Source: Saccharothrix syringae (GTDB taxonomy: Bacteria > Actinomycetota > Actinomycetes > Mycobacteriales > Pseudonocardiaceae). Taken from it: DNA of 64,000 nt. The notes below the pieces were generated by a model that saw only the letters and a program-made list of their open reading frames with translations, did no database searches and was not told the origin of the DNA. Shown here one piece after another: positions 50,346 to 60,498 of the stretch. Location: contig NZ_CP034550.1 of the NCBI RefSeq assembly GCF_009498035.1, positions 8,618,001 through 8,682,000 on the forward strand, written 5' to 3'. The position numbers and the translations under genes are program-made. Each line of letters opens with the position of its first letter. Position 1 is the first letter of the stretch.

Positions 50346-51529
50346 CACTGGAACTGCCACCGCGCCGGCCGCTGCCGCCGCAGGTGCGCGACCGGATGCG
50401 GCGCCGGGTGCTCGGGGTGGGCGGACGCGCGCGCCACCGGTTGTCCGAGGTGGGCGAGCACCTGGTCCTGCCCCTGGCCGCCGCGGCCGTGGCGGGGGTG
50501 CTCGTCGCGGGCGGCCTGTTCGTCGCCCTCCGGTCGTCGCACGCGGGCGACAGCTCGTCCGTGGGGCCGCCGAGCGGGGCGCCCACCTTTCGGTCGGGCG
50601 GCAGACTCGCCGCCCGCACCGACAACCGGCCGGAGGACGCCGACCGGTGCGGGTTCGCGGTGGTGGACGTGTGGTCCACCTTCACGCTGAACGGCCGCCG
50701 GCTCGTCGTGGCCGGCGGTGACCGGTTCTGCGAGCTCACCTACACGCGGGTGAGCCACAACCGGCCCGGGGTGGAGGCGGTGGAGCTGGGGCAGGGGGTG
50801 CTCGCGCTGTGGCGGTCGCCCACGGGCGTGCTGGTGGGGCGGACGCCGGCCGGGGCGGTTCCCCCGGGAGCCGACGCGCCGACGGCCGACCCGCGCGCCG
50901 CGGAGCTGTTCGTGCTGGCCCCGGGACCGGCGCGGGTGGCGTTCGACTTCACCGCGAACGGGCAGGCGGTGCGGGTGGAGGCGGACCTGGACCGGCTGCC
51001 GGGGGCGGAGTGGTCCGACTCGGTCGAGCACCTGCCGCCGGGGGACGCCGTGGTGGCGCGGTGCCTGGACCGGGCGTTGCAGGACGGCGCGACCTGGGTC
51101 GGCGACCCGGGGCGGTGGCTGCCCGGCGCGGACGTCGGGCCGGCCGCCCACCGGGTGCTGCTGCTGCGCGGCGGCGAGGAGGTCGTGTACTGCCAGGTGG
51201 CGGACGACCAGGCCGTCGCGGTGCACCCGGCCAACCGGCCCGGGACCGTCCTGCTGCCGTTCTCGTTCAGGTACCGCGTTGACGGGACGGTCCTCGCCCA
51301 GCCCGACGGGGGGTACGTCGTGCTGGCGGGGACGGTCGACCAGGCGCGGGTGGGGGCGCTGGAGGTGGCCGACTCGCGGGGGGTGGGCGGTCAGGTGTCG
51401 GTGGTGGCGGGCACGTTCGCGGTGTGGATCGGTGGGCAGCCGGTGGTGGGGGGCGCGCCGGACTCGGGGTTCCGGGTGCGGGTGCGCGACCACCGGGGAG
51501 AGGTGGTCTACCAGGACCAGCTTGGGTGA
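50342..51529 (+). CDS. single-pass membrane protein, possible sigma-factor partner
   Basis: The 395-residue protein has a basic cytoplasmic N-terminus (residues 1-40), one membrane helix (residues 41-62, LVLPLAAAAVAGVLVAGGLF) and a large extracellular domain of beta-rich sequence without a recognised motif. No zinc-binding H-x3-C-x2-C anti-sigma motif is visible. The ATG overlaps the sigma-factor TGA (ATGA), which argues strongly for co-translation. A role as anti-sigma factor or signal receiver is inferred from position only. Confidence 0.72.
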   Translation: MTLELPPRRPLPPQVRDRMRRRVLGVGGRARHRLSEVGEHLVLPLAAAAVAGVLVAGGLFVALRSSHAGDSSSVGPPSGAPTFRSGGRLAARTDNRPEDADRCGFAVVDVWSTFTLNGRRLVVAGGDRFCELTYTRVSHNRPGVEAVELGQGVLALWRSPTGVLVGRTPAGAVPPGADAPTADPRAAELFVLAPGPARVAFDFTANGQAVRVEADLDRLPGAEWSDSVEHLPPGDAVVARCLDRALQDGATWVGDPGRWLPGADVGPAAHRVLLLRGGEEVVYCQVADDQAVAVHPANRPGTVLLPFSFRYRVDGTVLAQPDGGYVVLAGTVDQARVGALEVADSRGVGGQVSVVAGTFAVWIGGQPVVGGAPDSGFRVRVRDHRGEVVYQDQLG

Positions 51530-51540
51530 GGGGGGCGTTG

Positions 51541-51741
51541 GCTGGGAGGGCGCTGACTAGGGGGTGCTGGTCGGGGTGCGCTGGGGGTGCGCTGCTGGCC
51601 GGGGCGCTGCTGACCGGGGGCGCTGCTGGCTGGGGGCGCTGCTGGCTGGGGGCGCGCTGACCGGGGGAAGCGCTGACTGGGGGAGGCGCTGACTGGGGGC
51701 GCGTTCTGACTGGGGGCGCGTTCTGACTGGGGGCGCGTTGG
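51541..51741. repeat. G-rich minisatellite
   Basis: From 51691 to 51741 the unit gactgggggcgcgttct (17 bases) is repeated three times, with the last two bases changed in the final copy. The 150 bases before it are variants (ggggcgctgctgg, gcgctgactggg). With the terminator below it fills the 424-base convergent space 51530-51953. Confidence 0.8.
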
Positions 51742-51788
51742 CTGGACCGGGTCCACCTGGATCGGGGGGTCTGGTGGGGCCGGTTCGA

Positions 51789-51839
51789 ACCCGCCCCGCC
51801 CGCGAGGTGAGCATCGGCTCCCCTGCGGGCGGGGCGGGT
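51789..51839. terminator. terminator between the sigma-partner gene and ggt
   Basis: A perfect 15-base-pair stem (acccgccccgcccgc with its complement at 51825-51839) and a 21-base loop lie between two convergent genes. Confidence 0.7.
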
Positions 51840-51953
51840 GGTTGAGCGGGTCGTGGGTGGGCAGGTCGTGGATGGGGCGTGGGCGAGGTGGATGGCGGGC
51901 GGTGGTGCGGTGCCGGCGCGGTGCGGTGCCGGCCTGGTGTGGTGCCCGTCGGG

Positions 51954-53747
51954 TCAGCGGGACGGCCAGACGGCGCGGGCCGCGCCTCCTCCTCGCCTGC
52001 TGGTCTCGGCCGCGGCGCGCCAGCGGCCGTCGGGGAGGCGTTCGACCGCGGTCACGGCGCCGATGTCGGTGGTCTGGGTGAAGCGGTGGCCCAGGGCTTG
52101 CAGGGCCGCTGCCTCCGGGGTGGCCAGGAACGCGGGTTCGGCCTGGGTGCTCGCGGTGTTGCGCTGGGAGGCCCGCGGGGCGGCGATGGCCTGGACGAGG
52201 GGCACGTCGCGGTCCAGGCGCTGGGTGAGCACGTGCAGGACCGTGGTGATGATGCTCGCGCCGCCGGGGGAACCGAGGGCCAGGACCGGCTTGCCGTGGT
52301 CCAGGACGATGGTCGGCGTCATCGACGAGCGCGGGCGCTTGGCGGGACCGGGGAGGTTCGGGTCGGGGACGCCCGGGGTGACCGGGGTGAACGAGAAGTC
52401 CGTCAGCTCGTTGTTGAGCAGGAAGCCGCGGCCGGGGACGACGATGCCGCTGCCGCCCTCCTGCTCGATGGTCAGCGTGTAGGCGACGACGTTGCCCCAG
52501 CGGTCGGCGACGGTGATGTGGGTGGTGTCCGTGCCCTCGTACGGGGTGGCGGCGGGTTCGCCCGCGGTCGCGCACGGGGTCGGGTTGCGCGGGTCACCCG
52601 GGGCGACGGGGCTGGTCAGGGCCTTGTTCGGGTCGATGAGGCACGCGCGGCTGTCGGCGAAGCGCTGCGACAGCAGCTCGCGGGTCGGCACGTCGTTCTG
52701 CGCCGGGTCGCCCACCCAGCGGTTGCGGTCGGCGAAGGACAGGCGGCTCGCCTCCAGGAACCGGTGCAGGTACTGGGTGGGCGTCTCGCCGGCGAGGTCG
52801 GTGGTCTCCAGGACGTTGAGCGCCTCGCCGACCGTGGTGCCGCCGGACGAGGGCGGGGCCATGCCGTAGATGTCGAGGCCGCGGTAGCGGACGCGGGTGG
52901 GCTCGCGGCGCTCGGCGGTGTAGCCGCGCAGGTCGGCGGCGGTCATCTCGCCGGGGCGGACCACGCGGGTGGCGCCGGCGACGACCGGTGGCTGCCGGAC
53001 GGCCTTGACCAGGTCCTGGGCGACGGCGCCGCGGTAGAACTCGTCGATGCCCTTCCGGCGCAGCTCGCGGTAGGTGTCGGCAAGGTCGGGGTTGCGGAAC
53101 GTGCTGCCGATCGCGGGCGGGGTGCCGTCGGGCAGGTACAGCGCGCGGGTCGAGGTGAAGTCGGCGAACCGGGCGGCGTTCTCGGTGACCTGGCGGTTGA
53201 AGGTGGCGTCGACGGTGAAGCCGCGCCGGGCGAGGTCCTCGGCCGGCTTGACGACGCGGTCCAGGGAGAAGGTGCCCCACCGCCGCAGCGCCTGCTCCCA
53301 GGTCTTCGGCGTGCCCGGGACCCCGACCGACAACCCGCTGGTGACGGCCTCCGCGAACGGGATCGCCGCGCCGTTCTCCACGAACAGGTCCGCGTCGGCC
53401 GCGGCGGGCGCGGTCTCCCGACCGTCCACAGTGGAGATCTGATGGGTGCGGGCGTCGTAGTGGACGAAGAACCCGCCGCCGCCGATGCCCGCGGAGAACG
53501 GGTCGGTGACCCCCAGCGCGGCGGCGACGGCGACCGCGGCGTCCACCGCGTTCCCGCCTCGGCGCAGGATGTCGACGCCGATCTGCGAGGCGTCGGGGTC
53601 GACGCTGGCCACCACCCCGCCGCTGCCGACGGCTTCGGGCACGCGGGGCGCCTCGGCGGTGGCGTTCGCGGTGGCGTTCGCGGTGGCGGGCAGGAGTGGG
53701 ACGAGGAGGAGGGATGCGAGGGCGCTGGCGACAGTCGACCGGAGCAT
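51954..53747 (-). CDS. ggt: gamma-glutamyltransferase
   Basis: The 597-residue protein has a signal peptide (TVASALASLLLVPLLPATA), the N-terminal half SVDPDASQIGVDILRRGGNAVDAAVAVA, and the autocatalytic threonine in TDTTHITVADRWGNVVA. It should mature into two chains and cleave glutathione or other gamma-glutamyl compounds outside the cell. Single gene; priA lies upstream across a repeat-rich 514-base space. Confidence 0.94.
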   Translation of the reverse strand: MLRSTVASALASLLLVPLLPATANATANATAEAPRVPEAVGSGGVVASVDPDASQIGVDILRRGGNAVDAAVAVAAALGVTDPFSAGIGGGGFFVHYDARTHQISTVDGRETAPAAADADLFVENGAAIPFAEAVTSGLSVGVPGTPKTWEQALRRWGTFSLDRVVKPAEDLARRGFTVDATFNRQVTENAARFADFTSTRALYLPDGTPPAIGSTFRNPDLADTYRELRRKGIDEFYRGAVAQDLVKAVRQPPVVAGATRVVRPGEMTAADLRGYTAERREPTRVRYRGLDIYGMAPPSSGGTTVGEALNVLETTDLAGETPTQYLHRFLEASRLSFADRNRWVGDPAQNDVPTRELLSQRFADSRACLIDPNKALTSPVAPGDPRNPTPCATAGEPAATPYEGTDTTHITVADRWGNVVAYTLTIEQEGGSGIVVPGRGFLLNNELTDFSFTPVTPGVPDPNLPGPAKRPRSSMTPTIVLDHGKPVLALGSPGGASIITTVLHVLTQRLDRDVPLVQAIAAPRASQRNTASTQAEPAFLATPEAAALQALGHRFTQTTDIGAVTAVERLPDGRWRAAAETSRRGGGAARAVWPSR

Positions 53748-54074
53748 CGTTCTCTTCTACTCCTAGCCGGGGGAAACCTGAACCTCCCGATCGGACGGTC
53801 ACTACTGGGCGATCCGCGCGGTCGGGGCTGGCTGAATCGGTACCGAGGGGTGGGGGCGGTCGCGGCGGCGGGGTCGGGGCGGGGCTGGGGGCGAGGTGTC
53901 GGCCGGGTGCCGGCGGTGGTGCCTGTGGTTCGGGGGCTGGCCGGTTGGTGGCGGTTGGTGGGTGGCGGTTGGTGGTCGGAGCCGCCGGATTTCTGTTCGG
54001 GCGGGAACTTCGGTCTGACAGGACTGGTAGGGAGTTCGGGGGCTGGGCGCTGTGGTCGGGGCGTGTAGGGCCGG

Positions 54075-54258
54075 GCCGGGCGGGGTCGCGCCGGGCCGGG
54101 CCGAGTGGGGCCGGGCGGGCTGGGCTGGGCTGGCTGGGCTGGGCAGGCTGGGCTGGGCAGGCTGGGCAGGCTGGGCAGGCTGGGCTGGGCAGGCTGAGCA
54201 GGGCAGGCTGAGCAGGGCAGGCTGAGCAGGGCAGGCAGGCAGAGCAGGGCAGGGCGGA
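54075..54258. repeat. G-rich minisatellite (gggcaggctg units)
   Basis: Ten-base units related to gggcaggctg and, later, 13-base units tgagcagggcagg are repeated with variation. The sequence 53748-54074 before it has no gene; it includes a small GGTTGGTGG repeat near 53938-53975. Together they fill the space upstream of ggt and downstream of priA. Confidence 0.75.
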
Positions 54259-54261
54259 GTG

Positions 54262-56313
54262 TCAGAGGACTTCGAGCGGGTCGAGTTTTACCCTGACCGC
54301 CTCGGGTTCCTTGCGCGCGCTGCGGACCGACTGGACCTCGCTGAGGATCGCGGCCAGGGCGCGGCCTTCCGTCCTGGCCACGCGGACCAGGGCCCGTTCG
54401 CGGTCCTCGTCCAGGGGGACCGGGCCCAGGACCTCGCCGCTCGGGGGCAGGTGCAGGTCGTCCAGGACGGTGGCCAGCGCATCGCGCGAGCCGTCCACCG
54501 TGGCCATGCGCACGGCCGGGGGGAAGCCCAGTTCCTGCCTGGCCGCCAGCTCCTGCCTGGCGTGCCACACCGGGTCCCAGCGGACCAGGGCCTGGACCGG
54601 GGCCAGGGACGAGTCGGCGATCACGACCACCCGGCCCGCCTCCCGCACCAGGGCGGCGGCGGTCATCCAGCGGCGCAGGGCCTCTTCGGAGGCGCGCAGG
54701 TCGGCGCGGCCCAGCAGGGCCCAGCCGTCCAGGAGCAGGGCGGCGCCGTAGCCGCCGGCTGCGACCGGTTCGGCGCCGGGGGTGGCCACCACCAACGACC
54801 GGCCGCCGGGGACGGTGGACAGCACGTCGTCGCCGCCCGAGGTGCGGACCGGGACGCCGCTGAACGCCCGGCCCAGCTCCTCGGCCGTCCGGCGGGCGCC
54901 GATCACCTGGCCGCGCAGCCGGCGCGAGCCGCAGTTCGGGCAGCGGTACGCCGCCTCCGTGGCACCGCACCAGCGGCAGTACGCCGGTCGCGGCGCGCCG
55001 TCCTGGGTGCCGCCCGGCAGGGCCAGGGGCCCGGCGCAGCGGCGGCAGCGGGCCGGAGCCCGGCACTGGCCGCACGCCAGCGCGGGCACGTAACCCCGGC
55101 GCGGCACCTGGATCAGGACCGGGGTGTCGGCCGACAGCGCGGCGCGCGCCGCGTCGAACGCGATGGACGGCAGCCGCGCCGACCTCGCCGCCGGGTCCTT
55201 CACCTCCTGCCAGTCGTTGTCGCCGACGGCCGCCACGCGCGGCGCCACCGAGCGCAGCGTGTCGCGGGCCGCCACCACCTCGTGCGCCCACCCGCTGTCC
55301 ACCAGCAGCTGGGCCTCGGCGGTCCGCGCGAAACCGCCGACGAGGAACGAGGCACCGGTCAGGTGCGAGCGCTGCACCAGCACGTCGCGCACGTTCGGGT
55401 ACGGCATCCTGGGCTCGGCGTGCAGGTCGTCGCCGTCGTCCCACACCGCGACCAGGCCCAGGTCGTGCACCGGCGCGAACGACGCCCCGCGCGTGCCGAG
55501 CACCACCCGCACCGAGCCCCGCCGCACCGCCAGCCACCGCTTGTACCGCTCGGACGGCCCGAGGTCGGCCGACAGCGTCACCACGCCCGCCTCGCCCACG
55601 AGCGCCGCGCACGCCTCGTGCAGCCGGGCCAGGTCGCGGTGGTCCGGCACGACCACCAGCGCGCCCTTGCCGGTGCTCGCGACCGACGCCACCGCCTCGG
55701 CCAGCCGCGCCGGCCAGTCCTCGGCGGGCAGCGCCTGCCACACCGCCCGGGCGGCCCGGCCGGAGCGCAGTGCGTCGAGCAGCCGGGGGCCGAGCGGGTA
55801 CCGCGCCCAGCCCTCGTCCGACGGTGCCACCGGGACCGGCGCCGGTTCCGGTGACGGCTTGGCCTCCACCCGCGCGTGCCGGGGCGGGATCGCCATGCGC
55901 AGCACGTCGATCAACGACCCCGCGTACCGGTCGGCCACCGCCCGCGCCAGCTCCGCCACCTCGGGCGACAGCACGGGCTCGGGCGAGACCACCCGGTCCA
56001 GGAACGTGAGCTTCCGGCCGTACTCCGACGACTCCGCCCGCTCCAGCAGGTAGCCGTCCACCAACTGCCCCGCGAACCGCACCCGGACCCGGCAGCCGGG
56101 CACCGCGTCCGCGTCCTGCTCGGTGGACACCTGGTAGTCGAACGGTCGGTCGAGGTGGGCCAGCGGCACGTCGACGCACACGCGGGCAACCGGCAGCGAG
56201 GCGGCGGGGACCCGCTCCCCGCGCCTGGTACCAGCCTTGCCCGCCACGGAGGGAGGTCTACCAGAGACGGCGGTGGACACTCGCGCCCCGGGTGGCTCCG
56301 ACAGGTCCGTCAC
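54262..56313 (-). CDS. priA: primosomal protein PriA, helicase motifs degenerate
   Basis: The 683-residue protein has the N-terminal 3'BD domain (VCVDVPLAHLDRPFDYQV, GCRVRVRFAGQLVDGYLL), a RecA-like domain and the zinc region (CGQCRAPARCRRC and CRWCG...CPNCGS). The Walker A, normally GSGKT, reads VASTGKG, and the DEAH-box region reads VWDDGDDLH. Actinobacterial PriA is known to lack helicase function, so it probably acts as a replication-restart scaffold. The start is a GTG at 56313 with no clear ribosome site. It lies between metK and def as in mycobacteria. Confidence 0.88.
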   Translation of the reverse strand: MTDLSEPPGARVSTAVSGRPPSVAGKAGTRRGERVPAASLPVARVCVDVPLAHLDRPFDYQVSTEQDADAVPGCRVRVRFAGQLVDGYLLERAESSEYGRKLTFLDRVVSPEPVLSPEVAELARAVADRYAGSLIDVLRMAIPPRHARVEAKPSPEPAPVPVAPSDEGWARYPLGPRLLDALRSGRAARAVWQALPAEDWPARLAEAVASVASTGKGALVVVPDHRDLARLHEACAALVGEAGVVTLSADLGPSERYKRWLAVRRGSVRVVLGTRGASFAPVHDLGLVAVWDDGDDLHAEPRMPYPNVRDVLVQRSHLTGASFLVGGFARTAEAQLLVDSGWAHEVVAARDTLRSVAPRVAAVGDNDWQEVKDPAARSARLPSIAFDAARAALSADTPVLIQVPRRGYVPALACGQCRAPARCRRCAGPLALPGGTQDGAPRPAYCRWCGATEAAYRCPNCGSRRLRGQVIGARRTAEELGRAFSGVPVRTSGGDDVLSTVPGGRSLVVATPGAEPVAAGGYGAALLLDGWALLGRADLRASEEALRRWMTAAALVREAGRVVVIADSSLAPVQALVRWDPVWHARQELAARQELGFPPAVRMATVDGSRDALATVLDDLHLPPSGEVLGPVPLDEDRERALVRVARTEGRALAAILSEVQSVRSARKEPEAVRVKLDPLEVL

Positions 56314-56519
56314 GACCGCGTTCGGGCAGTGGTGGTCGGGCGCGGTCGGAGCGGGCTGCCGGGGAAGGGCTGTTCGAGGGGTTGTTCGTGGTCATGGGTC
56401 AAGTATCGAACAGGTGTTCGATGGAGGCAAGGTATCTATCGGGTGATCAACTGTCGCGTCCGTTCCACGACCACCACGAATGGCGCGACCACTGCGGATG
56501 GCGCGGACGGCGCGAACGG

Positions 56520-56880
56520 CGCGGCAAGGCAGCCGGGGCGGACAGGGCGGCTGGGCGGGCGGGGTGGCCAGGCAGGCAAGGCAGCCGGGCAGGACGGCCG
56601 GGCAGGCAGGCAGGCAGGCGGGCCGGGCAGGCGGGGCGGGGCGGGCAGGGCAGGACGGCTGGGCAGGACGGCCGGGCAGGCAGGCGGTCGGGCGGGGCGG
56701 GCAGGCGGGGCGGCCGGGCAGGACGGCCGGGCAGGCGGGGCGGGGCGGGCAGGCGGGGCGGGGCGGGCAGGCGGGGCGGCAGGGCAGGACGGCCGGGCAG
56801 GACGGCCGGGCAGGACGGCGGGCGGGCAGGGCAGGCGGGGCGGCCGGGCGGGCCGGGCGGGCCGGGCGGGCCGGGACAGC
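56520..56880. repeat. G-rich low-complexity tract with G-quadruplex potential
   Basis: About 360 bases are built of short variants of gggcaggcggggc and ggacggccgggca. Sub-repeats include the 10-base cgggcgggcc three times near 56840-56870. Runs of GGGG spaced by 1-5 bases near 56735-56775 meet the pattern for quadruplexes on the plus strand. It is between the priA start and the phospholipase relic; 56314-56519 shows no gene. Confidence 0.8.
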
Positions 56881-56899
56881 CAAGGCGGCCGGTGTCGTG

Positions 56900-57545
56900 T
56901 TCACCACAGGGCTGTGGTCGTGCACCGACGACTCCGGTGACATCGAACTCCCCGCGCGCCCCGGCGAACTCGCGCCGGAACCAAATGGGCCCGATCAGCG
57001 TGAACCGGTGGGACGCGCCGGACGCTCACGCACCGGCGTTGCCCGGCGACAACCGCACCGGGTCGCCCACCGCGTGGCCGGACGCGGCTGGTGGAGCAGC
57101 GGCCGGGCGGGCCATGTGCCACCCCTCGCACCGGCATCCGCTGGTCCGCGGGCGGTTCGGGCCACTGGCGCGGCGAGGCCGGTGGCACTGGGCCCGGCTG
57201 GGCGAGCACTGGCGTGCGCAGCCGCCGGTCGAAGTCGAACGCCGGAATCGGATCGCCGCACGCGGTGCGTCGCCACCCGCCGATCTCCGGCGTGGGCACG
57301 CCCAGCTGGCGCTTCAGGAAGCGGGTCGTGGAGGGTGAGGTCGAGCACCTGCGAGTCGATGTACCCGCCGGCGGTCCAGGGCGAGACCGCGGTCGTCGGC
57401 ACACCCGGTCCCGGGGCGGGCGGCGGGGCGTCGCCGGAACTGCCGGCACCCGCCTGGATCGGCATTGGCGCCGGCGACCTGTCCCGCGACGAGGACGCGG
57501 CCCGCGAACCGGCCGTGCCGGGCGGGCACCGGGCACGGCCGCACG
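56900..57545 (-). pseudogene. phospholipase C (phosphocholine-specific type) relic, frameshifted
   Basis: Reading the minus strand, one frame gives GVPTTAVSPWTAGGYIDSQV ending LDLT; after a frameshift near 57325-57335 another gives TTRFLKRQLGVPTPEIGGWR and TACGDPIPAFDFDRR. These match the end of the catalytic domain of the secreted phosphoesterase family. A third frame nearer 56950-57010 gives RLTLIGPIWFRREFAGARGE, similar to the C-terminal repeat domain. The N-terminal catalytic part is missing. At least two frameshifts make it inactive. It lies between metK and the G-rich tract. Confidence 0.75.
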
Positions 57546-57610
57546 CTACCCGAGGTGCTCGGCGGCACGACCGAGCAGACCGAGCACGACTGAACACGAC
57601 CGGAGAAGAA

Positions 57611-57639
57611 CGAGGCCCCGGCACACGGCCGGAGCCTCG
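57611..57639 (-). terminator. metK terminator
   Basis: Arms 57611-57622 and 57628-57639 form a 12-base stem with one mismatch and a 5-base loop; on the minus strand it is followed by TTCTTCT, 19 bases after the metK stop. Confidence 0.75.
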
Positions 57640-57657
57640 CTGAAACCGAATATTCGA

Positions 57658-58860
57658 TCAGGCGCCCGCGGCGGAGCGCAGGTCCACCGCGCGGTCCGTG
57701 TTCTCCCACGGCAGCTCGACGTCGGTGCGGCCGAAGTGGCCGTAGGCGGCGGTCGGCGCGTAGATCGGGCGCAGCAGGTCCAGGTCGCGGATGATGGCGG
57801 CCGGGCGCAGGTCGAACACCTCGGTGATGGCCTGCTGGATCTTCTGCGGGTCCACCGTCTCGGTGCCGAAGGTCTCCACGAACAGGCCCACCGGCGCGGC
57901 CTTGCCGATCGCGTAGGCCACCTGGACCTCGATCCGCGTGGCCAGGCCCGCGGCGACCGCGTTCTTCGCCACCCAGCGCATCGCGTACGCGGCCGACCGG
58001 TCCACCTTCGACGGGTCCTTGCCGGAGAACGCGCCACCGCCGTGCCGCGCCATGCCGCCGTAGGTGTCCACGATGATCTTGCGACCGGTCAGGCCGGCGT
58101 CGCCCATCGGGCCGCCGATGACGAACCGGCCGGTCGGGTTGACCAGCAGCCGGAAGTCGGAGGTGTCCAGGTTCAGCCCCTCGACCTCGGGGGTCACCAC
58201 GTGCTCCCGGACGTCCACGCCCAGCAGCTTCTCCAGGTCGATGCCGTCGGCGTGCTGGCTGGACACCACCACGGTGTCCAGGCGCACCGGCTGGTCGCCC
58301 GCGTACTCGATGGTCACCTGGGTCTTGCCGTCCGGCCGCAGGTAGGGCACGGTGCCGTCCTTGCGCACCGCGGTCAGCCGCCGCGCCAGGCGGTGGGCCA
58401 GGGCGATCGGCAGCGGCATCAGCTCGGGGGTGTCGGTGCACGCGTAGCCGAACATCAGGCCCTGGTCGCCCGCGCCCTGCTTGTCGATGTCGTCGGCGGC
58501 GCCCTCGACCCGCTCCTCCAGGGCGCTGTCCACGCCCTGCGCGATGTCGGGGGACTGCGCGCCGATGGCCACGTTCACGCCGCACGAGTGGCCGTCGAAG
58601 CCCTTGGCCGACGAGTCGTAGCCGATCTCCAGGATCTTGTCCCGCACGATCGAGGGGATGTCGGCGTACGCCTCGGTGGTCACCTCGCCGGCGACGTGGA
58701 CCTGGCCGGTGGTGACCAGCGTCTCCACCGCCACGCGCGAGCGCGGGTCCTTGGCCAGCAGCGCGTCCAGGATCGAGTCGCTGATCGCGTCGCAGATCTT
58801 GTCGGGGTGCCCCTCGGTCACCGACTCGCTGGTGAACAGCCTGCTGGTGTGCTGGCTCAC
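57658..58860 (-). CDS. metK: S-adenosylmethionine synthetase
   Basis: The 400-residue protein has [37 protein letters not shown] and [20 protein letters not shown]. It makes SAM from methionine and ATP. The GTG start has GGGAG 6 bases upstream. The 40 bases between coaBC and metK hold no recognisable riboswitch. Confidence 0.97.
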   Translation of the reverse strand: MSQHTSRLFTSESVTEGHPDKICDAISDSILDALLAKDPRSRVAVETLVTTGQVHVAGEVTTEAYADIPSIVRDKILEIGYDSSAKGFDGHSCGVNVAIGAQSPDIAQGVDSALEERVEGAADDIDKQGAGDQGLMFGYACTDTPELMPLPIALAHRLARRLTAVRKDGTVPYLRPDGKTQVTIEYAGDQPVRLDTVVVSSQHADGIDLEKLLGVDVREHVVTPEVEGLNLDTSDFRLLVNPTGRFVIGGPMGDAGLTGRKIIVDTYGGMARHGGGAFSGKDPSKVDRSAAYAMRWVAKNAVAAGLATRIEVQVAYAIGKAAPVGLFVETFGTETVDPQKIQQAITEVFDLRPAAIIRDLDLLRPIYAPTAAYGHFGRTDVELPWENTDRAVDLRSAAGA

Positions 58861-58900
58861 GACACTCCCTACCTAGTCAAGACCTGCGAACGGGCCGAGT

Positions 58901-60163
58901 TTACCCAGCGTCGCCGCTGGTCCCCCGGCCTTTCAGCGAGGAGGAAATGGCGTCCCACACAGCGGACGCCAGTTGTGCCTTCGAGCCGTGCGGCACGGGG
59001 GTCTCGGTGCCGTCGGCGGAGAGCAGCCAGCCGGAGTTGTCCTCGACCTCGAACGCCTTGCCGTCGCCGACGGCGTTGACCACCAGCCAGTCGCAGCCCT
59101 TGCGCTTGAGCTTGGCGCGACCGTACTCCAGCACGTCGGCGCCCTCGTCACCGGTCTCGGCGGCGAAACCGACCACCACCTGGCCGGACCGCCGGGCGGT
59201 GACCAGCTCGGCGAGGATGTCGGCGTTGCGGGTGAGCGCGACGGGTTCGGGGTCCCGATCCGTCTTCTTGATCTTGTGCCCGGCGGTGGCCACCGGCCGG
59301 AAGTCCGCCACGGCCGCGGCCATCACCACCACGTCCGCCGACGCCGCCACCTCGTGCATGGCGACGCGCAGCTGCTCGGCCGACCCGACCCGCACCAGGT
59401 CCACCCCGGCGGGCGTGGCCAGGTCCGCGGTGTGCGCGGCGACGAGCGTCACGCGCGCGCCGCGCTGGGCGGCGACCCGGGCCAGGGCCCAGCCCTGCCT
59501 GCCGGACGAGCGGTTGCCCAGGTAGCGCACCGGGTCGAGCGGTTCGCGGGTGCCGCCCGCGGACACGGCGACGTGCAGGCCCTCCAGGTCGCGCGGCAGC
59601 GCGTCGGGCGCGGCGAGCAGCAGCCGGGCCAGGTCGACGATCTCGGCGGGCTCGGGCAGCCGGCCCTTGCCGGTGTCGCGGCCGGTCAGCCGCCCGCTGG
59701 CGGGCTCGGCCACCACGACGCCGCGCGAGCGCAGCAGCGCCACGTTGGCCCGGGTGGCCGGGTGCTCCCACATCTCGGTGTGCATCGCGGGCACGAGCAG
59801 GACCGGGCAGCGCGCGGTCAGCAGCGTGTTGGTGAGCAGGTCGTCGGCCAGGCCGTGGGCGGCCTTGGCGATCAGGTTGGCCGTGGCGGGCGCCACGACG
59901 ACCAGGTCGGCGGTCTGCCCCAGCTTCACGTGCGGCACCGACGGGACGTCCTCGAACACCCCGGCCCGCACCGGCTGGCCGGACAGCGCCTCGAAGGTGG
60001 CCGCGCCGACGAACTTCAACGCCCCGTCGGTGGGCACGACGCGCACGGAGTGGCCGGACTCGGTGAGCCGGCGCAGCACCTCGCACGCCTTGTAGGCGGC
60101 GATGCCCCCACCCACCCCGAGGACGACCCGGGGGCGGTCGGGGGCCTCGGCGGCCTCGGTCAC
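58901..60163 (-). CDS. coaBC: bifunctional phosphopantothenoylcysteine decarboxylase/synthase
   Basis: The 420-residue fusion has the decarboxylase half ([46 protein letters not shown]) and the ligase half ([20 protein letters not shown] and [12 protein letters not shown]). It performs two steps of coenzyme A synthesis. The GTG at 60163 overlaps the rpoZ stop (GTGA). A frame open upstream has no similarity. Confidence 0.96.
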   Translation of the reverse strand: MTEAAEAPDRPRVVLGVGGGIAAYKACEVLRRLTESGHSVRVVPTDGALKFVGAATFEALSGQPVRAGVFEDVPSVPHVKLGQTADLVVVAPATANLIAKAAHGLADDLLTNTLLTARCPVLLVPAMHTEMWEHPATRANVALLRSRGVVVAEPASGRLTGRDTGKGRLPEPAEIVDLARLLLAAPDALPRDLEGLHVAVSAGGTREPLDPVRYLGNRSSGRQGWALARVAAQRGARVTLVAAHTADLATPAGVDLVRVGSAEQLRVAMHEVAASADVVVMAAAVADFRPVATAGHKIKKTDRDPEPVALTRNADILAELVTARRSGQVVVGFAAETGDEGADVLEYGRAKLKRKGCDWLVVNAVGDGKAFEVEDNSGWLLSADGTETPVPHGSKAQLASAVWDAISSSLKGRGTSGDAG

Positions 60164-60438
60164 TCGCCCTCGGTGTGCTCGAGGAGACCCGCGTGGATCT
60201 CCCGGAGCGCGATCGACAGCGGCTTCTCGCGCGGGCCCGGCTCGACCAGCGGGCCGACGTACTCCAGCAGGCCCTCGCCGAGCTGGGCGTAGTAGTCGTT
60301 GATCTGGCGCGCCCGCTTGGCCGCGTAGATCACCAGCGCGTACTTCGAGCTGACCTGCTCCAGCAGGTCGTCGATCGGCGGGTTGGTGATGCCCTCCGGG
60401 GAACCCGACAGCGGGCCCAGCTCGGTGTGCGTGGTCAC
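60160..60438 (-). CDS. rpoZ: RNA polymerase omega subunit
   Basis: The 92-residue protein has [20 protein letters not shown] and [20 protein letters not shown], the omega core. It helps fold and assemble RNA polymerase. It lies between gmk and coaBC, as in most actinobacteria, with 4-base overlap to coaBC and 60 bases from gmk. Confidence 0.97.
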   Translation of the reverse strand: MTTHTELGPLSGSPEGITNPPIDDLLEQVSSKYALVIYAAKRARQINDYYAQLGEGLLEYVGPLVEPGPREKPLSIALREIHAGLLEHTEGE

Positions 60439-60498
60439 TCGTCAACGCTCCTGCGGTTGGTGTGCGTTCGGGGTCGTCCCGCGCCTGCCGCGCACGCG

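Noticed and set aside
51780..51840. tRNA-like T-arm sequence ggttcgaac
   Set aside because: No acceptor stem, D-arm or anticodon arm can be built around it; the surrounding inverted repeat is a terminator.
58861..58900. SAM riboswitch in front of metK
   Set aside because: The leader is only about 40 bases before the next gene and no S-box-like pairing was seen.
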